NCBI RefSeq assembly: GCF_026013965.1
Contig: NZ_CP110341.1
Location: forward strand, 2,170,001-2,234,000
DNA from: Brevibacterium sp. JSBI002
Lineage (GTDB): Bacteria > Actinomycetota > Actinomycetes > Actinomycetales > Brevibacteriaceae
Length of the DNA stretch: 64,000 bases
Direction: 5' to 3'
The translations under genes and the position numbers were made by a program. A model generated the notes under the pieces. The model was not told the DNA's origin, did not search any database, and saw only the letters and a program-made list of their open reading frames with translations. This document shows positions 60,553 to 64,000 of this stretch, one piece after another (position 1 is the first letter of the stretch; each line of letters opens with the position of its first letter).

Positions 60553-61208
60553 TGTGAGTCCTTCACCAGTTGCAGCACCGTCTCGACCACCTGGTCGAAG
60601 TCGATGTCGCTGGTATCGAGTGTGTACACTCCGTCGGCGGCCTCTAAGAAGCTCGTCGTGGCGGAGTCCTTGGCGTCACGGCCCGTGACGAGGTCTTGGG
60701 TGGCGGCGATCGCCTCGGCGTCGGCATTGCCGTGCACTTCCTTCGCCCGGCGGGCCACGCGGACCTCGTCGCGGGCGGTCATGAGGATCCGCACGTCGGC
60801 GTCGGGGGCCACCACGGTGGTGATATCCCGGCCCTCGACGACGATGCCCTCGGGTGCGGCGGCGATATAGGCCCGCTGCATGTCGATGAGCTCCTCGCGG
60901 GCGTCGATGACGCCGGAGACCGTCTGCACGTTCGCCGACACGTCCTCACCCCGGATGTCCTCGGTGACGTCGATGTCGTCGACGGAGACGAAGAATTCGT
61001 CGGGGCTGAGCGAGATCTCCAGATCCGCCCCGCGCACCTGCTCGAGCACGTCGACGGGGTCGGTGACTCCGCGATTGAGGCACAGCCACGCCATCGCCCG
61101 GTACATCGCACCGGTGTCCAGGTACTGGTAGCCCAGCCGACGCGCCACCTCCTTGGCGGTGCTCGACTTGCCCACTCCGGACGGTCCGTCAATGGCTACG
61201 ACGCTCAT
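60549..61208 (-). CDS. cmk: Cytidylate kinase
   Basis: Phosphorylates CMP/dCMP. The 219-residue product starts [19 protein letters not shown], containing the P-loop, followed by [13 protein letters not shown] and [17 protein letters not shown]. The C-terminal [18 protein letters not shown] is standard. AAGGA lies six bases upstream of the ATG. The frame extends upstream through tyrA without homology. It overlaps tyrA by 4 bp. Confidence 0.96.
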   Translation of the reverse strand: MSVVAIDGPSGVGKSSTAKEVARRLGYQYLDTGAMYRAMAWLCLNRGVTDPVDVLEQVRGADLEISLSPDEFFVSVDDIDVTEDIRGEDVSANVQTVSGVIDAREELIDMQRAYIAAAPEGIVVEGRDITTVVAPDADVRILMTARDEVRVARRAKEVHGNADAEAIAATQDLVTGRDAKDSATTSFLEAADGVYTLDTSDIDFDQVVETVLQLVKDSQ

Positions 61209-62293
61209 GCAGTTCCTTCTTTCTCGATGGCGGATTCGGGGATCTGCCATCCCTTCGACAGCAATCCGATCTCCAGCTCCTGCTGGATGGCCGGGACCAC
61301 GGACACGTCGACCATGCCCAGCTTCCGACCGGAGGCGTGATCCATCCGGAAGTCCTCGACATTGACGCCGAGGTCGCCGATGTCCTTGAACAGCCGGGCC
61401 AGCATTCCGGGCGTATCCGGAACCAGGATCGTGACAACAGCATAGGTGGTCGGCGGCTGCCCGTGCTTGCCGGGAATCCGGTCGTGTCCCTCGTTGCCCA
61501 AAGCGATCGCCTTGGCGAGCAGCCCCGTCGACCCGGGTCCGAGTTCGAGTGCGCCGATGACCTCGTCGAGCTCGGTGCGCAGATCGACGAGGACCGAGCG
61601 GACCTCTTCGGCGTTCCCGGTCAGGATCTGCGTCCACAGACCCGGGTCCGAGGCGGCGATGCGGGTGACATCGCGCAGTCCCTGCCCTGCCAGCGAGATC
61701 TCCTCCAGAGGTGCGTGCCGCAGCTGGGAGGCGACCAGGGAGGACACGATCTGCGGCACATGCGAGACCTTGGCAACCGCGGCATCGTGGATGCGCGGAT
61801 CCAGGTGGAGCACCGAGGCGCCCGTGTCCTCGGCCATGGCGATGACCTCGCCGAGGCGGTCGGCCGGGGTTTCCTCATCCGAGCAGATCACCCAGGGCCG
61901 GGCCGTGAACAGGTCCGACTGGGCGGCGATCGCCCCGGACTTCTCGCGTCCGGCCATGGGATGGCATCCGATATAGCGATCAAGCTGAGGTCCGGTGACC
62001 AATTCGCGCACCGCCTCGAGGAGGCGGGTCTTGACGCTGGCGACGTCGGTGACCGTGGCGTTCGGGTAGTCCTCGAGCGCCGAGGCGATGACCCGTGCGG
62101 CGACGTCGGGCGGAGTGGCCACGACGACGATGTCCGGGTGTTCGGGTGAACTGACCTGACCGGCACCGAGATCCGCGGCGAGCTGCTGTGCGGTCGGTGA
62201 GGTGTCTTCGAGGGTCACCTGATGGCCCTTCGCGCTCAGCGCCAGCCCCAGGCTGGCACCGAGCAGGCCGGTGCCGATGATGTGGACTCTCAC
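61205..62293 (-). CDS. tyrA: Prephenate dehydrogenase with ACT domain
   Basis: NAD(P)-dependent enzyme of tyrosine synthesis. The 362-residue protein has a Rossmann fold (VHIIGTGLLGASLGLALSAK), the catalytic-site segment GCHPMAGREKSGA and KVSHVPQIVSSLVA. A C-terminal ACT domain (YAVVTILVPDTPGMLARLFKDI), probably for Tyr feedback, follows. It starts at GTG in a GTGA overlap with the pseudouridine synthase gene. It complements the aroG at 29.7 kb in the aromatic pathway. Confidence 0.94.
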   Translation of the reverse strand: MRVHIIGTGLLGASLGLALSAKGHQVTLEDTSPTAQQLAADLGAGQVSSPEHPDIVVVATPPDVAARVIASALEDYPNATVTDVASVKTRLLEAVRELVTGPQLDRYIGCHPMAGREKSGAIAAQSDLFTARPWVICSDEETPADRLGEVIAMAEDTGASVLHLDPRIHDAAVAKVSHVPQIVSSLVASQLRHAPLEEISLAGQGLRDVTRIAASDPGLWTQILTGNAEEVRSVLVDLRTELDEVIGALELGPGSTGLLAKAIALGNEGHDRIPGKHGQPPTTYAVVTILVPDTPGMLARLFKDIGDLGVNVEDFRMDHASGRKLGMVDVSVVPAIQQELEIGLLSKGWQIPESAIEKEGTA

Positions 62294-63150
62294 AGACCGA
62301 CGGCCTCGAACAGTGCGCCGACCTCATCGGAGCGCAGCGGGCGGATCTTGCCCTGCTTCTGCTCGTCGAGGACGATCGGTCCGAACTTCAGCCGCACGAG
62401 GCGCTCCACCGGGTGGCCGATCTCGGCGAGCAGGCGGCGTACGACGCGGTTGCGGCCGGAATGGAGGGTGAGTTCGACGACGGACTTGCCCGGGGTCGAA
62501 TCGACGAGCTTGAAGTCGTCGACCTTGACGAAGCCGTCTTCGAGGTCGATTCCCGCCTTGAGGATGGCACCGGCGTCCTTCGCCAGCTGCCCCTTGACCT
62601 TTGCGAGGTAGGTCTTCGGGATCTCGTAGCGCGGATGGGCCAGGCGGTTGCTCAGCTCCCCGTCGTTGGTGAGCAGGATGATGCCCTCGGTCTCGGTGTC
62701 GAGACGGCCGACGTGGAAGAGGCGCTCGGTGTTGCTGCGCACATAGTCGGCCAGGCAGGGGCGACCCTCGGGGTCGCTCATGGTCGACACGACTCCCGCG
62801 GGCTTGTTGAGCACGAGGTAGACCTTCTTGGTCTGTGTCGAAATTCTCACTGTGTCCACGTACACAGATTGTGTTTCGGGGTCGATACGGGTGCCCAGTT
62901 CGGTGACGATGGACCCGTCGACCTCGACACGGCCGTCGGCGATGAGCTGCTCACAGGCACGGCGCGATCCCAGACCCGCCTCGGCGAGCACCTTCTGCAG
63001 CCGCACACCCCCACTGACGTGGGCGTCTGATTTCTGACCGGCTCCCGAACCGCCCTTGTTGGAGGCCTGATTCGCCGTCGCTGCGCGCTGTTTTCGGCTG
63101 GGTCGGTTCTGGCGCCCGCCGGGGGCGCGGTGATCACGGTAGGGACTCAT
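62290..63150 (-). CDS. rluB: rRNA pseudouridine synthase (RluB/RsuA family)
   Basis: The 286-residue protein has an N-terminal basic low-complexity region of about 45 residues. An S4 RNA-binding domain (VRLQKVLAEAGLGSRRACEQLI) follows. The catalytic domain holds the active Asp in HVGRLDTETEGIILLTNDGEL. NRVVRRLLAEIGHPVERLVRL closes the family pattern. It likely modifies 23S rRNA. It lies 17 bp after scpB and overlaps tyrA, matching the usual scpA-scpB-rluB order. Confidence 0.94.
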   Translation of the reverse strand: MSPYRDHRAPGGRQNRPSRKQRAATANQASNKGGSGAGQKSDAHVSGGVRLQKVLAEAGLGSRRACEQLIADGRVEVDGSIVTELGTRIDPETQSVYVDTVRISTQTKKVYLVLNKPAGVVSTMSDPEGRPCLADYVRSNTERLFHVGRLDTETEGIILLTNDGELSNRLAHPRYEIPKTYLAKVKGQLAKDAGAILKAGIDLEDGFVKVDDFKLVDSTPGKSVVELTLHSGRNRVVRRLLAEIGHPVERLVRLKFGPIVLDEQKQGKIRPLRSDEVGALFEAVGL

Positions 63151-63167
63151 ACTTCCATTCTCTCAAA

Positions 63168-63821
63168 TCAATCAGCGACTCGTGACATCTCGGCGGCCGA
63201 ATCGGAATCGTCGTCGAGATCGTCGTCGAGGGCGCCGTCGATTTCGGCGAGCACTTCGGTGTCCTGCGAGCCGAGTTCGGCGACGTCGGCGTCTTCGGGC
63301 AGGTAGGGGGCGATATCGGGCAGATCGTCGATCGCGTTCATGCCCATCGTGTCGAGGAACTGCGGCGTGGTGGCATAGAGCAGCGCCGAGGTGGACGCCT
63401 CCTTGCCGGCTTCGACGATGAGTCCGCGCAGCAGCAGGGTGCGGATGACGCCGTCGACGCTGACTCCGCGGATGGCTGCGATGCGGGGCCGGGAGATCGG
63501 CTGCCGGTAGGCGATGACTGCCAGAGTCTCGAGCGCGGCTTGGGAGAGCTTCGCACTCTGCCCGGCGGTGAGGAAGTCCTTGACGACTTCGTGGTAGTCG
63601 CCGCGGGAGAAGATGCGGAAGCCGCCGGCGACATGGCGGATCTCGAATCCGCGCTGCCGGTGGTGCTCGTCTCCGTCATAGTCGGCTTTCAGCGTCTGGA
63701 TGGCTTCCAGCACGGTGTCCTCATCGAGGCCGAGGGAACCGGCGAGGTCGGCGGCGGACACGGCCGAATCGGTGATCATGAGTACGGCTTCGATACCGGC
63801 GAGGATCTCATCGTCGATCAT
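63168..63821 (-). CDS. scpB: Segregation and condensation protein ScpB
   Basis: Kleisin-partner winged-helix subunit of the SMC-ScpAB condensin. The 217-residue protein shows IEAVLMITDSAVSAADLAG and the second winged helix SQAALETLAVIAYRQPISRPRIAAIRGVSVDG with RTLLLRGLI. LLYATTPQFLDTMGM follows. The C-terminal 45 residues are acidic and not conserved. It overlaps scpA in ATGA. Confidence 0.95.
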   Translation of the reverse strand: MIDDEILAGIEAVLMITDSAVSAADLAGSLGLDEDTVLEAIQTLKADYDGDEHHRQRGFEIRHVAGGFRIFSRGDYHEVVKDFLTAGQSAKLSQAALETLAVIAYRQPISRPRIAAIRGVSVDGVIRTLLLRGLIVEAGKEASTSALLYATTPQFLDTMGMNAIDDLPDIAPYLPEDADVAELGSQDTEVLAEIDGALDDDLDDDSDSAAEMSRVAD

Positions 63822-64000
63822 GTTTGTTCCCCTTCTGCTTCGTCTCCGCTCCAGTCGCCCTCGGTGCGCAGGTCGACTCCGTCTTCGTTCATCTCGGTGC
63901 GGTGGATGAGCAGCCGTCCCAGAGGTTCGGGCTGGTCGAAGTCGCAGAGGCCGACCTTGAACAGTTCGAGCAGAGCGAGGAACCTCGCCACGACGACCAG
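63818..64000 (-). CDS. scpA: Segregation and condensation protein ScpA, C-terminal 60 residues (partial)
   Basis: The visible end reads LVVVARFLALLELFKVGL then FDQPEPLGRLLIH, the conserved C-terminal winged helix of ScpA that binds the SMC cap. An acidic tail of about 25 residues follows, ending in the ATGA overlap with scpB. The gene continues beyond base 64000. Confidence 0.9.
   Translation of the reverse strand: MVVVARFLALLELFKVGLCDFDQPEPLGRLLIHRTEMNEDGVDLRTEGDWSGDEAEGEQT

Noticed and set aside
1..64000. CRISPR array, prophage or insertion sequence
   Set aside because: No regularly spaced 25-40-bp identical repeats, no transposase, integrase or phage structural genes were seen; the short tandem arrays are too degenerate and lack spacers.

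Overview
The window is one contiguous piece of a high-GC actinobacterial chromosome. The division and cell-wall cluster lacks ftsA and ends in ftsZ. MurE carries the DNPR motif of enzymes that add meso-diaminopimelate. A DUF3040 protein, a 13E12-type HNH protein and an idsA / Rv2175c-like / pknL-like / aroG block that follows the mycobacterial order are all present. Together these point to a Micrococcales-type organism, most likely Brevibacterium; the genus is inference.

Region 1 (1-15.7 kb, minus strand) is the dcw cluster in transcription order mraZ, rsmH, ftsL, ftsI, murE, murF, mraY, murD, ftsW, murG, murC, ftsQ, ftsZ. Genes are packed with 1-8 bp overlaps or gaps, and ftsZ has its own 270-bp upstream region. 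Divergent from mraZ (16.2-21 kb, plus strand) is a MoxR / DUF58 / transglutaminase operon. The 450 bp between them hold GTGG(N)-N5 repeats of the kind MraZ binds, on both strands.

Region 2 (21-33 kb) holds a DUF218 protein, a DUF3040 protein, DNA polymerase IV, a lipoprotein, a polyprenyl diphosphate synthase, an Rv2175c-like DNA-binding protein, a LysM lytic transglycosylase, a PASTA Ser/Thr kinase and a class II DAHP synthase. It continues into a gcvH - FHA - bifunctional nuclease set, in which the usual MerR genes are absent. A tRNA-Pro(GGG) with promoter and terminator closes this part.

Region 3 (33.5-49.5 kb) is more accessory: an MFS transporter, an ion-transporter-superfamily antiporter, a small VTT membrane protein behind a DtxR/IdeR-like iron box, and a prolidase-type amidohydrolase. 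A 1317-residue membrane NRPS of the Pls/PosA type overlaps an M1 peptidase. A GNAT acetyltransferase, a MATE exporter and a 972-residue DUF222/HNH protein preceded by an AT-rich stretch follow.

Region 4 (49.6-56.8 kb) is a catabolic island: thiolase, an SDR, and a five-gene branched-chain-type ABC importer. The SDR contains two apparent single-base deletions and livG one, so either this is decay or the assembly is faulty here. Region 5 (57-64 kb, minus strand) returns to housekeeping genes: a YciO protein and an AI-2E family permease, then der, cmk, tyrA, an rluB-type pseudouridine synthase, scpB and the end of scpA.

The two observations I would follow first are the MraZ-type operator arrays linking mraZ to the MoxR operon, and the Pls-like synthetase paired with a peptidase, which could make and trim a poly-amino-acid.
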